From contig DQHV01000312.1 in assembly GCA_003524335.1 (NCBI GenBank), positions 11,699 to 22,544 on the forward strand: 10,846 bases of DNA. Direction: 5' to 3'. The notes under the pieces were generated by a model. That model did not search any database. It was not told the DNA's origin and worked only from the letters and a program-made list of their open reading frames with translations. Position numbers and translations under genes: made by a program. The DNA comes from Candidatus Aminicenantota bacterium (GTDB lineage Bacteria; Acidobacteriota; Aminicenantia; Aminicenantales; UBA8522). This document shows positions 1 through 6,839 of the stretch, piece by piece (position 1 is the first letter of the stretch; each line of letters opens with the position of its first letter).

Positions 1-150
1 CACAAGGGAGCGACTCAATCGGCCAGCAGCAAGCCGGCCACTCTGGAAACAGGGTTGATCGTCACCGTACCGCAATTCATCAACGAGGGAGATGTCATCC
101 GCATCGACACCCGGGACGACAAATATGTCGAACGCGCCAAGACCGGTTGA
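1..150 (+). CDS. efp: Elongation factor P, C-terminal fragment (5' end outside window)
   Basis: The reading frame is open from base 1 to a TGA at 148-150 and gives 49 residues, the last part of the OB-fold domain III of EF-P. Recognisable family features are the segment [20 protein letters not shown], followed by [16 protein letters not shown], which is the usual EF-P ending. EF-P binds the ribosome E site and relieves stalling at polyproline stretches. The N-terminal KOW-like domain and the modified lysine or arginine loop lie outside the window, so the modification type cannot be told. Only 3 bp separate its stop from the stop of the convergent beta-propeller gene, leaving no room for a stand-alone terminator. 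The family call is secure. Confidence 0.95.
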   Translation, partial: HKGATQSASSKPATLETGLIVTVPQFINEGDVIRIDTRDDKYVERAKTG

Positions 151-153
151 GGA

Positions 154-2325
154 TCAGAACGTCTGTCTGTAGACGCCGATGTTATGGTGTCTATCGGTCA
201 CCCGGACGGTGACCAGGTTTTCGGCGTTCGGCGGCAAAATCACCCGGAACTTGAAACTCTCGACGCGGGAATCGCAGACACCGTCGGCCGGAAAGATCAC
301 CCGCCACTCTCCCGGACGGATGAGATACTCGACGTCCTGGATGGAGGTAAAGGAATCCTCCACCTGAAAGGCGATATCGAGCGAGTTCGCCTGCCGGCTC
401 ACGGTGAAGCTCTTGACAACAGGCAGGGAATTATCGATGACCAGCGGGGAGCTCGTTTTTTCCGATCTGAGCTCCGAGCCAGGAGGGTTGGAGTTCAGGT
501 CGCTGGCCCCGAGCTTGACGAAATAGACCCCGTCGGGATAAGAGAGAGTATCAAACACAAACAGGGAATCCCGCCAGCCGTCCTTGACCACGCGCCAGAC
601 GTTCTCTCCTTCTTTCCTGATGGATATGGTGTAGAGAAGCCGGTCATCGTTTTCATCGGTGGCTTCCCAGGTCACGGTCCGAAAACCCTGGCGCTCGACT
701 TTCTTGGCCATGTACAGAGAACGGTCGTCCTTCCGGCTCGGTTCCCGGCCCGCCGGTGACTCCTCCGCTCCCCAGACAACCTCCTCTTGGTCGGGAGGCT
801 TAAGGTAGACCTCGTTGGGGGGGAGCAGGTCCAACCTCTGGACGAGTGGGGCGATGTTCGTTTGAAGGTAGAAGACGGACACCCTCTGCAGCCAGGGAGA
901 AACGTTCCCGGACTGAGTCTTGAACAGGACCTTGAACTGCAGATAACGGGCCTTCGGACTCAGGATCTGCTCCTCTCTCTTCTGGATGGGAGGAGACCAA
1001 TCGCTCCACATGCTGTTCGGTTCGAAGGAATTCCCACTCCTCGTCTGGATCTGGACGGTCGCGCCCGCCGGCAGCTGGCCGTCGAACTCCATCCGGCCCC
1101 AGGACGACACGGTCCGGGCGTCCAGGACGTCGCTGACATACTCGCCGCTAAACCTCTGCTCGGGGGAAACAACCGTCAGCCGCGAGGGATTATCGGCCAG
1201 GACGTAGACCTTAGTGTCAGCGGGCTCGAGTGCATACATCTGCTCCGAGCCGCCTTGGGTGAGCAGCGAGACCTTCTCGTCGCGGTCGATGGAGTAGATA
1301 CGGCCTTTGTTTCCAGTCCCAAAGAGAAGCCTCTTCTCCCCTTCTTTCCAGAGAAGCGAGTAGATGAGCTCGTCCTCAGACTCCCACAGCTTCTTGGCGA
1401 CCCCGTCGGGCCGGACCCGGAAGAGCGCGCTTGGCTCTTTTCCGGAAGAGGCCAAGGCCGCAGGCGCCGGCGCTCCGGATGGGGCCGTCGCACTCGCCGA
1501 GACGGTGACGTCCGTGGAGATGCGGACGGGCAGGTCGACGGCCTCTTCCTTCTTGGTCCGCGACGGCGTCCCGCCGCAGGCCGCATAGATGTTCCCGTCC
1601 GCGTCCAGGGCCAGGCTCTTGATCTCTTCAAACGAGGATTCGAACAGGACCGTGGTCCGGCCCTCGGCGCTGAGCCGGTAGACGACACCGACCCCCCCGC
1701 TCCCGGCGAGAAAATCCGCCGGGCCGGACTTGTGCAGACAGAGGATGTGGTTCTCTTCGGCCTTGAGCACCCGCTGGCCCTCCCCCTGAAGGTTGATCTT
1801 GTAGATCCCCCCCGCCTCTCCGACCGCGGCCATCAGGAAACCGCTTTCGGAGAAGGCCAGGTCCCAGATGTATTTCTCTTCCGGGTTGAAGAAAGCTTCT
1901 CCTTGGTCCTTCGCGGTGATCTTGTAAACCTTGCCGTTCGGCGAGGTTCCGGCAAACAGCGCACCCTTGTCGTCCATGGCCAGGCAGGTGACATCCATCT
2001 CCTGAACCTGAAAATAGAGCTCGGCCTTGCCGTCCTTGCCGATCCGGTAGATTTTTCCCCCGTGTCCTGTGCCCAGATAGGCAGCCCCGTCCTGTCCGAC
2101 GAGGAAAGAAAGATAAAAGTCCTCGGCCGGCCCGTCCAGCTTATCTTCTTTAGGAGCGAGGGACAGGACGCCCTCGTAGGACACGGAGATGCCGTCCAGC
2201 TTGCCCTTCAGGAAATCGTCCTTGGTCCTGAGCTCCCATTTGCGGGGGACCACGGCTTCGAGCGAAGGGACTAATCCGACTATTCCTATAAAAAATATAA
2301 CCTTCAGGATTCTGTTCATTCTCAT
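154..2325 (-). CDS. Exported beta-propeller protein with C-terminal beta-sandwich domains, function unknown
   Basis: The 723-residue product begins with a signal peptide (about residues 1-24, basic start, hydrophobic core, ending SLEA). Residues about 70-390 are propeller blades. The recurring blade motif is a Gly-Thr-Gly or similar turn followed by GKIYRI-like strands, for example LGTGHGGKIYRI near 84, AGTSPNGKVYKI near 125 and FGTGNKGRIYSI near 335. A Ser/Ala/Pro/Thr-rich linker at about 253-298 interrupts the blades. Residues about 393-490 look like a discoidin- or laminin-like beta sandwich (SSWGRMEFDG, SDWSPPI), and about 545-723 resemble two Ig/FN3-like modules. The chosen ATG at 2325 has AGGAG seven bases upstream; ATG 2319 is an alternative, and an upstream ATG at 2382 lies inside the preceding gene and lacks a signal peptide. 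It follows the S55 protease gene by 10 bp, so the two are very probably co-transcribed. I do not recognise a named family; a periplasmic or surface binding role is inferred. Confidence 0.85.
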   Translation of the reverse strand: MRMNRILKVIFFIGIVGLVPSLEAVVPRKWELRTKDDFLKGKLDGISVSYEGVLSLAPKEDKLDGPAEDFYLSFLVGQDGAAYLGTGHGGKIYRIGKDGKAELYFQVQEMDVTCLAMDDKGALFAGTSPNGKVYKITAKDQGEAFFNPEEKYIWDLAFSESGFLMAAVGEAGGIYKINLQGEGQRVLKAEENHILCLHKSGPADFLAGSGGVGVVYRLSAEGRTTVLFESSFEEIKSLALDADGNIYAACGGTPSRTKKEEAVDLPVRISTDVTVSASATAPSGAPAPAALASSGKEPSALFRVRPDGVAKKLWESEDELIYSLLWKEGEKRLLFGTGNKGRIYSIDRDEKVSLLTQGGSEQMYALEPADTKVYVLADNPSRLTVVSPEQRFSGEYVSDVLDARTVSSWGRMEFDGQLPAGATVQIQTRSGNSFEPNSMWSDWSPPIQKREEQILSPKARYLQFKVLFKTQSGNVSPWLQRVSVFYLQTNIAPLVQRLDLLPPNEVYLKPPDQEEVVWGAEESPAGREPSRKDDRSLYMAKKVERQGFRTVTWEATDENDDRLLYTISIRKEGENVWRVVKDGWRDSLFVFDTLSYPDGVYFVKLGASDLNSNPPGSELRSEKTSSPLVIDNSLPVVKSFTVSRQANSLDIAFQVEDSFTSIQDVEYLIRPGEWRVIFPADGVCDSRVESFKFRVILPPNAENLVTVRVTDRHHNIGVYRQTF

Positions 2326-2332
2326 CCCGAGT

Positions 2333-2337
2333 CTCCT
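2333..2337 (-). promoter_or_regulatory. Ribosome binding site AGGAG overlapping the upstream stop codon
   Basis: On the minus strand AGGAG sits seven bases before the ATG at 2325 and overlaps the TAG (2338-2336) that ends the S55 protease gene. This fixes the start of the propeller gene and suggests translational coupling between the two genes. Confidence 0.75.
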
Positions 2338-4216
2338 ATTTCTTGATCTTGACGGGAATCGAGGCCATCCCCCGAAAAACATAGGGAATCGGGAGCTGGT
2401 ATTCCCGAAGAGTGGACCGGGTCAGTTCGGTGGGGGACGAAGCCGCGGCCCGAGGAGAAGCGAACAGGGATTTCATCGATGGCGGCAGGTTCGGCATCTC
2501 CTCTCCTTTGACGAAGAGCCCCGGTTTGGAGGCCATCAGCTTGAAGTAGATACGGTTGTTCTTGCGCAGGCTGTTGAGGATACGGATCAACTGCCCCAGG
2601 CTGCGCGGGAGGAAGTCCTGACTCCGGTACTGGAGCGCTTCGACCTGGCGGATGGAAGCGGCATCGGCGATGATCAGATGGAACTCGGAGCCGGCCGGAA
2701 GAGGAGGCGCCTCGATGATGACCTCCTCCTCGAAGCTCTGGCCGCCGAAGGCGCGGCAATAGATTTTCACCTGAATCCGCTCGCCGGCCGAAACTTCGTA
2801 CTTGTCCAGCCAGACCCTGTCCAGAGAGGAGAACCTCGCTTCCTCCATGGCGCGGATGTTCAGGTTGATGCGGTGGATGCCGACGGTCTGAAACTCGTTA
2901 TTGTTCAGGAAATAGACCACGGCAGTCAGCAGGCCGCTGAGGCTGGTCGTGGCCGCATCCAGGTTGCCCGAGAAGAGGTCCTCAAGATGGACGCCGGACC
3001 CGTTGTCCAGATAAACGTCGCCCTCGAGCGCATAAGAGAGATCGCCGATCGAGCGCCCTTCGCTCGAGAGAAGGGAAGCGACCGTCATGTTCACGAGCAA
3101 CGGGGTCAGGATCTTATCGTTGGTCAATTCGACCTTGAATTCCTTAATCCGTCCGTCGGCTTCGCTGAGGCGGATCTCCATCGGGACGGGCTGCGGCATC
3201 TTGCCCAGCTCGCCCAGCATGCCGGCCGTTCGATCCTGGGAAAAGCGTCCTATTCGCTTTCCTGCGGTGGCCAGTTTAAACGAGTTCTCGAGGCTCGGGA
3301 CAACGACCACGATGTTGGCGCCGGCCATGGCGTAGTCCACCTTCCCCAGGTTATAGAGAGGGTGCCCGAAGGCCAGGACCCGCTCCCCATCGACATAGGT
3401 CACGGTGCCCACCGCGGCCGAGCGGAGGTCTCCACCGACCAGCTCGACGGCGACGGGATCTCCTTCCCGCAGGGTCATCCCGGCCTCAGCAGCAGCGGCT
3501 CCTGACTGCCCCGCGGTGCCTGAGTCCATCGGGTTGAGCCCCCAGCGGGCGAAGATGGGCCGGGCTTTCTCGACGACTGCTTGGGAGAACCCGCCGAAGA
3601 CAAGGGGGACACCGATCGGGGATAGTGCCTGCCCCTGGGAGAATACGGCCGGCTGGGCCGCGAACAGGTCTTTGGCCACGGCCATGAGGTCGGCCAGCGA
3701 AAGGCTGGTCTGGAGCGGGATCGAACGGGCGGAGGAAGGCTTGGCTGGCCCGGGCTGCTCGGCGACGGCCAGCATTTCGCCGATCGGCGTGATCCCGGCG
3801 ATCGGCTCCTTGGAAAAGGGGAAAGAATAGGCGACGGCGCCGATGAGCTTGCCGTCGATATAGACGGGACTTCCGCTCATCCCCTGGATGATGCCGGTCT
3901 GCTCGAGGCCCTTGCCGGAGAGCCTGGCCAGGATGATGTTTCTCTTCGGCTGGTTGTTGGTGATAATGCCCAGGATCTCGGCGTCAAACTCCTCGATCCG
4001 GCCGGCCAGGAAGACGGTCCTGCCCTTCCCTTTCATGCCCGGCTTCACCTGCTCCAAAGGCATGGTGGGGGTGGTCGCTAGAACTAGCCCAAGGCAAGTT
4101 CCCAATAGGATGGCCAGCGCCGCGATGTGTTTAATGGTCCTTCTCCCCGGGAACGTCCATTTTCCGCTTCTCCTTGTCCTGATCAGTCGATATTGACCCC
4201 AAAGGGCAACTTTCAT
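2336..4216 (-). CDS. Exported SpoIVB-like serine protease (peptidase family S55), half-domains in swapped order
   Basis: With the ATG at 4216 the product has 626 residues. Residues about 27-48 form a hydrophobic export signal ending GLVLA. Residues about 60-150 match the second half of the S55 domain: a strand region with EEFDAEILGI, then TGIIQGMSGSPVYIDG with the nucleophile candidate Ser114. Residues about 262-345 match the first half of the S55 domain, with GTVTYVDGERVLAFGHP and candidate His285. In B. subtilis SpoIVB, as I recall it, the His half precedes the Ser half, so the order here looks permuted. The Asp that SpoIVB uses 15 residues before the Ser aligns with Ser100 here. Residues about 445-626 look like a beta-sandwich followed by a poorly defined tail. 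No spore genes are nearby, so a role in sporulation is not implied. An in-frame ATT at 4135 is a plausible alternative start, giving 599 residues. It heads the operon with the propeller gene. Confidence 0.85.
   Translation of the reverse strand: MKVALWGQYRLIRTRRSGKWTFPGRRTIKHIAALAILLGTCLGLVLATTPTMPLEQVKPGMKGKGRTVFLAGRIEEFDAEILGIITNNQPKRNIILARLSGKGLEQTGIIQGMSGSPVYIDGKLIGAVAYSFPFSKEPIAGITPIGEMLAVAEQPGPAKPSSARSIPLQTSLSLADLMAVAKDLFAAQPAVFSQGQALSPIGVPLVFGGFSQAVVEKARPIFARWGLNPMDSGTAGQSGAAAAEAGMTLREGDPVAVELVGGDLRSAAVGTVTYVDGERVLAFGHPLYNLGKVDYAMAGANIVVVVPSLENSFKLATAGKRIGRFSQDRTAGMLGELGKMPQPVPMEIRLSEADGRIKEFKVELTNDKILTPLLVNMTVASLLSSEGRSIGDLSYALEGDVYLDNGSGVHLEDLFSGNLDAATTSLSGLLTAVVYFLNNNEFQTVGIHRINLNIRAMEEARFSSLDRVWLDKYEVSAGERIQVKIYCRAFGGQSFEEEVIIEAPPLPAGSEFHLIIADAASIRQVEALQYRSQDFLPRSLGQLIRILNSLRKNNRIYFKLMASKPGLFVKGEEMPNLPPSMKSLFASPRAAASSPTELTRSTLREYQLPIPYVFRGMASIPVKIKK
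4133..4148 (-). promoter_or_regulatory. Possible alternative start of the S55 protease: ATT codon with strong ribosome site
   Basis: On the minus strand GGGGAGAAGGACC directly precedes an in-frame ATT (4135-4133), placing GGAG seven bases from the codon. Translation from here gives (M)KHIAALAILLGTCLGLVLA, a textbook signal peptide. The upstream ATG at 4216 has no convincing ribosome site and adds a 27-residue basic extension before the hydrophobic core. ATT starts are rare but known, for instance for infC. I keep ATG 4216 as the formal start and regard this as a real competitor. Confidence 0.4.
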
Positions 4217-4221
4217 ACAAT
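4193..4221 (+). promoter_or_regulatory. Sigma70-type promoter for the SDR epimerase gene, likely leaderless
   Basis: A -35 element TTGACC (4193-4198) and a -10 element TACAAT (4216-4221) are separated by exactly 17 bp. Transcription would start around 4228-4229, which coincides with the ATG at 4229, so the mRNA would have almost no 5' leader. The -10 element overlaps the ATG at 4216 of the divergent protease gene. Confidence 0.6.
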
Positions 4222-4228
4222 CAGGCCG

Positions 4229-5194
4229 ATGAAGGCTTTCCTCACCGGCGGAACCGGGTTCATCGGAACCCATCTGATCGATCTCCTGCTGGCCAGGGAT
4301 GTGGAGGTCTATGTCCTTGTCCGGAACCCGGATAAAACACCGGCGCTCCTTAAAAAGGAAGTCCGGGTGCTGAGGGGGGACCTTTTCTCTATCCCTGCGC
4401 TTCCGGCCGGCCTCGACATCGTATTCCACCTCGCCGGCAAAACACGATCCCTGAATTCGGATGACTATTATACTGTAAACCAGGAAGGAACGGCAAGCCT
4501 CTTCCGCTCCCTGGGCCGGCTCAAAGAGCGTCCCAAAGTCATTCTGCTCAGCAGCCAAGCCGCGGGCGGCCCATCAAGGCGCGGTCAACCGGTCAGGGAG
4601 AGCGACCCGCCTCGCCCGACCACACCGTATGGATTGAGCAAGCTGCGCGGCGAACAAGAAGCCCTCAAGTTCAGGAACGAGTTCCCCATCGTCATCGTCA
4701 GGCCTTGTTCAGTCTTCGGGCCCCGGGACCGGGATTTCCTGACCTATTTCAGGCTTGCGGCAAGGGGGATCGTCCTCACTCTGAGGGAAAATAAAGCCAT
4801 CAGCCTGGTCTACGTTAAGGACCTGGTCGAAGCGCTATTTCTATGCGGCCGAACAGGACTTCCGAGCGGAGAAACCTTTAATATCGCCGATTCAAGGGAA
4901 TACACCTTGGACGATCTTGGGACGGCGGCGGCTGCGGCACTGGGAAGGAAATTCCGCAGGATTAAGATCCCCAAGGGCCTGCTCTACCTGATTTCGCTGC
5001 TCTATGAGGCCGGGCATCATCTGACGAGGAACGCCGGGGTTATCAACCGCGACAAATACCATGAGTTGATGCAGCCCGGCTGGTTGGTGGATGTCAGAAA
5101 GGCTGCCGAATGGCTCTCCTTCCGCACCCGCTATCCCCTGGACCGGGCGGTGCAGGAGACGATATCCTGGTATACCGCCGAGCGTTGGCTGTGA
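4229..5194 (+). CDS. NAD(P)-dependent epimerase/dehydratase, extended SDR family
   Basis: The 321-residue protein has the extended short-chain dehydrogenase layout. The Rossmann nucleotide motif TGGTGFIG (Gly7, Gly10, Gly13) is at the N-terminus, GDL at about 50-52 and FHLAG at 66-70. The strand with the catalytic Ser is LLSSQA near 106-111, and the catalytic pair is Tyr134 and Lys138 in YGLSK. IVRPCSVFGPRD near 156-167 is the usual substrate-side segment. Arg32 after the second strand may favour NADP. Such enzymes modify nucleotide sugars or oxidise steroid- or flavonoid-like alcohols; nothing here fixes the substrate, and no sugar-nucleotide cluster is nearby. The ATG at 4229 fits the family N-terminus exactly, although it has only a weak CAGG upstream, consistent with leaderless translation. 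It diverges from the protease gene and ends 5 bp from the convergent DsbD-alpha-like gene. Confidence 0.9.
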   Translation: MKAFLTGGTGFIGTHLIDLLLARDVEVYVLVRNPDKTPALLKKEVRVLRGDLFSIPALPAGLDIVFHLAGKTRSLNSDDYYTVNQEGTASLFRSLGRLKERPKVILLSSQAAGGPSRRGQPVRESDPPRPTTPYGLSKLRGEQEALKFRNEFPIVIVRPCSVFGPRDRDFLTYFRLAARGIVLTLRENKAISLVYVKDLVEALFLCGRTGLPSGETFNIADSREYTLDDLGTAAAAALGRKFRRIKIPKGLLYLISLLYEAGHHLTRNAGVINRDKYHELMQPGWLVDVRKAAEWLSFRTRYPLDRAVQETISWYTAERWL

Positions 5195-5199
5195 AGGCC

Positions 5200-5682
5200 T
5201 TAAGGGACCTTCCTGACGGAGCCGGGGCGCGTGGAAAAGGTGACATAAAACTTGGCCGTGTTCTTGACGCACCAACTCTCTGCCCGAGACCGGGCGAAAT
5301 ACTTGATCCTTCCTTCCAGGATGTGGCTTCCCTTCTTGGCCATAGGGCTGATGGTGAAGGGGATCCGGATGGCCTTCTCGAGGTTGAGCGACTCTTCATC
5401 CCCTCGAACGGCGGTTTCGACCTCCAGGTCGGTGGCGGTATAGAAATTCTTGGGGAAGATGATCTCGGCGCAGGGCTTGAACTCGATGATGAAATCCGGC
5501 TGGGGACTGACGGCGACGCCTTCTTGGAGACTGAGTTTCAAAAGGACCGCTCCCTCCTCCCCTTTTGATAGCTTGCGGGGGACGATCGAGGCTTCTATTT
5601 TGAGGAAGTCCTCCTGACCGGAAAGATGGACGATCGCTATAAGACAGAGGACGGCCGGCAGGAGACGGACAGGACTTTTCAT
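5200..5682 (-). CDS. Small exported protein resembling the N-terminal (alpha) domain of DsbD
   Basis: The 160-residue product has a signal peptide (about 1-23, hydrophobic core LLPAVLCLIAIVHL). The rest is an all-beta domain resembling DsbD_N: alternating strands at about 44-52 and 63-68, FPKNFY at 76-81, and the closing hairpin GSHILEGRIKYFA (118-130) followed by SWCVK and a final strand KFYVTFS. In true DsbD-alpha this hairpin carries a redox Cys pair about six residues apart. Here only Cys138 remains in that place; Cys71 lies far away in sequence and Cys13 is in the signal peptide. There is no DsbD membrane domain or thioredoxin domain. The ATG at 5682 has GGAG five bases upstream; a GTG at 5706 is less likely. 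Assignment is by pattern only, and a role in disulfide exchange is uncertain. Confidence 0.65.
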   Translation of the reverse strand: MKSPVRLLPAVLCLIAIVHLSGQEDFLKIEASIVPRKLSKGEEGAVLLKLSLQEGVAVSPQPDFIIEFKPCAEIIFPKNFYTATDLEVETAVRGDEESLNLEKAIRIPFTISPMAKKGSHILEGRIKYFARSRAESWCVKNTAKFYVTFSTRPGSVRKVP

Positions 5683-5714
5683 CAAGGCTCCGATTCCACT
5701 TTCCACCGAGGATT

Positions 5715-5743
5715 ATGGTACTCTCGGGAGCGGAGCGCGTCAA
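5715..5743 (-). promoter_or_regulatory. Sigma70-type promoter for the DsbD-alpha-like gene
   Basis: On the minus strand the -35 element TTGACG (5743-5738) is followed after 17 bp by TACCAT (5720-5715), a four-of-six -10 match. Transcription would begin near 5708, leaving a leader of about 25 bases that carries the GGAG ribosome site. It shares a 122 bp gap with the oppositely oriented fabH promoter. Confidence 0.5.
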
Positions 5744-5785
5744 CCCGGACCGAAATTTCGCCTTTCTTTTTTGAAATCCATCTAT

Positions 5786-5791
5786 TATAAT
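5786..5791 (+). promoter_or_regulatory. Perfect -10 element TATAAT for fabH, near-leaderless
   Basis: TATAAT at 5786-5791 predicts transcription from about 5798, only about seven bases before the ATG at 5805. The -35 region at the right distance (TTTCTT, 5763-5768) is poor. Because the box overlaps the in-frame ATG at 5790, that earlier codon cannot lie on a transcript from this promoter. Confidence 0.55.
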
Positions 5792-5804
5792 GTGGGCCAT
5801 TGCC

Positions 5805-6806
5805 ATGGGCAGAAGAACGATCATCACCGGCATCGGTCACTTTGTTCCACCCCGTGTAGTCACCAACTTCGACCTCGAAAAGTTGATGAACACCTCGGAC
5901 GAATGGATCCGTCAGAGGTCTGGCATCGTCGAGAGGCGGCACGTCGAGCCCGGAGTCGGGACCTCGGACCTCGCCTATGAAGCTTCGCTGCGGGCAATCC
6001 AAAGCGCCGGCATCGTGAAATCCGAGATCGACCTCATCATCGCCGCCACCCTCTCCCCCGACCACTACTTTCCCGGCATCGGCGTCCAGGTCCAGGCCAA
6101 GCTGGGCCTCGTCCCGATCGGGGCCCTTGATATCAGGAACCAGTGCTCCGGGTTCATCTACGCCCTCTCGGTGGCCGACCAGTATGTCCGGACGGGCGCC
6201 TACAAGAAAATCCTGTTGGTGGCCGCCGAGGTGCAGTCGACAAACCTTGATTACTCGGACAATGGCAGAGACATGGCCGTCCTGTTCGGGGATGGGGCAG
6301 CAGCCCTGATCCTTGAGCCGCATGACGCTGAAGACGGGAGGGGGATCCTGTCCACGCATCTTTTCGCCGACGGCCGTCATGCAGCGGACCTCTGGCTGGA
6401 AAGGCCGAGCTGCCTGGACAAGCCGTGCGTCACCGAAGAGCTGGCCCGGGCCAAGAAATTTTTCCCTTACATGGACGGCAAGAACGTTTTCAAGAACGCC
6501 TCTGAAAAGATGCCGGATGCGGTCCGGATCGCCCTCCAGCACAACGGTCTCAAGGTGGAGGATGTCGCCCTGCTCATCCCCCACCAGGCCAACGACCGGA
6601 TTAGCCAGATGGTCGCTCACAACCTCAAGATCCCCCTGGAAAGGGTCGTCCGCAACATCCACAAGTACGGCAACACGACGGCGGCGTCCATCCCCATCGC
6701 CCTCGATGAGTCCATCCAGGAGGGCCGAGTCAAGGCCGGAGATATCATCGTGCTGACGGCTTTCGGGTCCGGCTATACCTGGGCATCTGCGGTCCTGCGA
6801 TGGTGA
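5805..6806 (+). CDS. fabH: Beta-ketoacyl-ACP synthase III (FabH)
   Basis: FabH condenses an acyl-CoA primer with malonyl-ACP to start type II fatty acid synthesis in the cytosol. The 333-residue product has the full catalytic triad: Cys114 in NQCSGF, His260 in HQAN and Asn290 in YGNTTAAS. The family segment SDEWIRQRSGI near residues 30-40 carries the Trp and Arg residues associated with CoA binding. GDGAAALIL (near 164) and the C-terminal GSGYTWAS are also typical. Between Cys and His it is about 14 residues longer than E. coli FabH, as in many FabH proteins of other phyla. The ATG at 5805 was chosen over ATG 5790 because the latter overlaps the TATAAT box and adds five non-family residues. 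There is no Shine-Dalgarno. No other fab gene or acpP lies next to it in this window. Confidence 0.92.
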   Translation: MGRRTIITGIGHFVPPRVVTNFDLEKLMNTSDEWIRQRSGIVERRHVEPGVGTSDLAYEASLRAIQSAGIVKSEIDLIIAATLSPDHYFPGIGVQVQAKLGLVPIGALDIRNQCSGFIYALSVADQYVRTGAYKKILLVAAEVQSTNLDYSDNGRDMAVLFGDGAAALILEPHDAEDGRGILSTHLFADGRHAADLWLERPSCLDKPCVTEELARAKKFFPYMDGKNVFKNASEKMPDAVRIALQHNGLKVEDVALLIPHQANDRISQMVAHNLKIPLERVVRNIHKYGNTTAASIPIALDESIQEGRVKAGDIIVLTAFGSGYTWASAVLRW

Positions 6807-6839
6807 GGGATAAAGTCTCTTGGAATCCCTTGCCTTTTT
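6806..6839 (+). terminator. Possible weak intrinsic terminator after fabH
   Basis: AGGGAT (6806-6811) pairs with ATCCCT (6825-6830) across a 13-base loop, and a run of five T (6835-6839) follows four bases later. The short stem, large loop and displaced T-run make it a weak candidate. It begins at the last base of the fabH stop codon. Confidence 0.35.

Noticed and set aside
787..2274. Long plus-strand open frame (495 codons) opposite the propeller gene
   Set aside because: Its translation is Arg/Leu/Gly/Asp-rich without family motifs or a signal, and the minus strand encodes a clear exported repeat protein with a ribosome site. It is an antisense shadow in GC-rich DNA.
2189..3505. Plus-strand open frame (438 codons) opposite the S55 protease and the start of the propeller gene
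   Set aside because: No recognisable motif, spans two genes on the other strand, and the protease motifs on the minus strand are unmistakable.
2336..4216. SpoIVB-like protease taken as evidence for a spore former
   Set aside because: Only the S55 protease signature is shared; there is no SpoIVB PDZ arrangement and no sporulation gene in the window, and the paired propeller protein is not part of any sporulation pathway known to me.
4217..4558. Upstream extension of the S55 protease frame to an ATG at 4558
   Set aside because: It lies wholly opposite the SDR coding region, precedes the signal peptide by more than 110 residues and has no family resemblance.
5682..6662. Minus-strand open frame (326 codons) opposite fabH
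   Set aside because: FabH catalytic motifs on the plus strand are decisive; the antisense product has the charged, repetitive look of a shadow frame.
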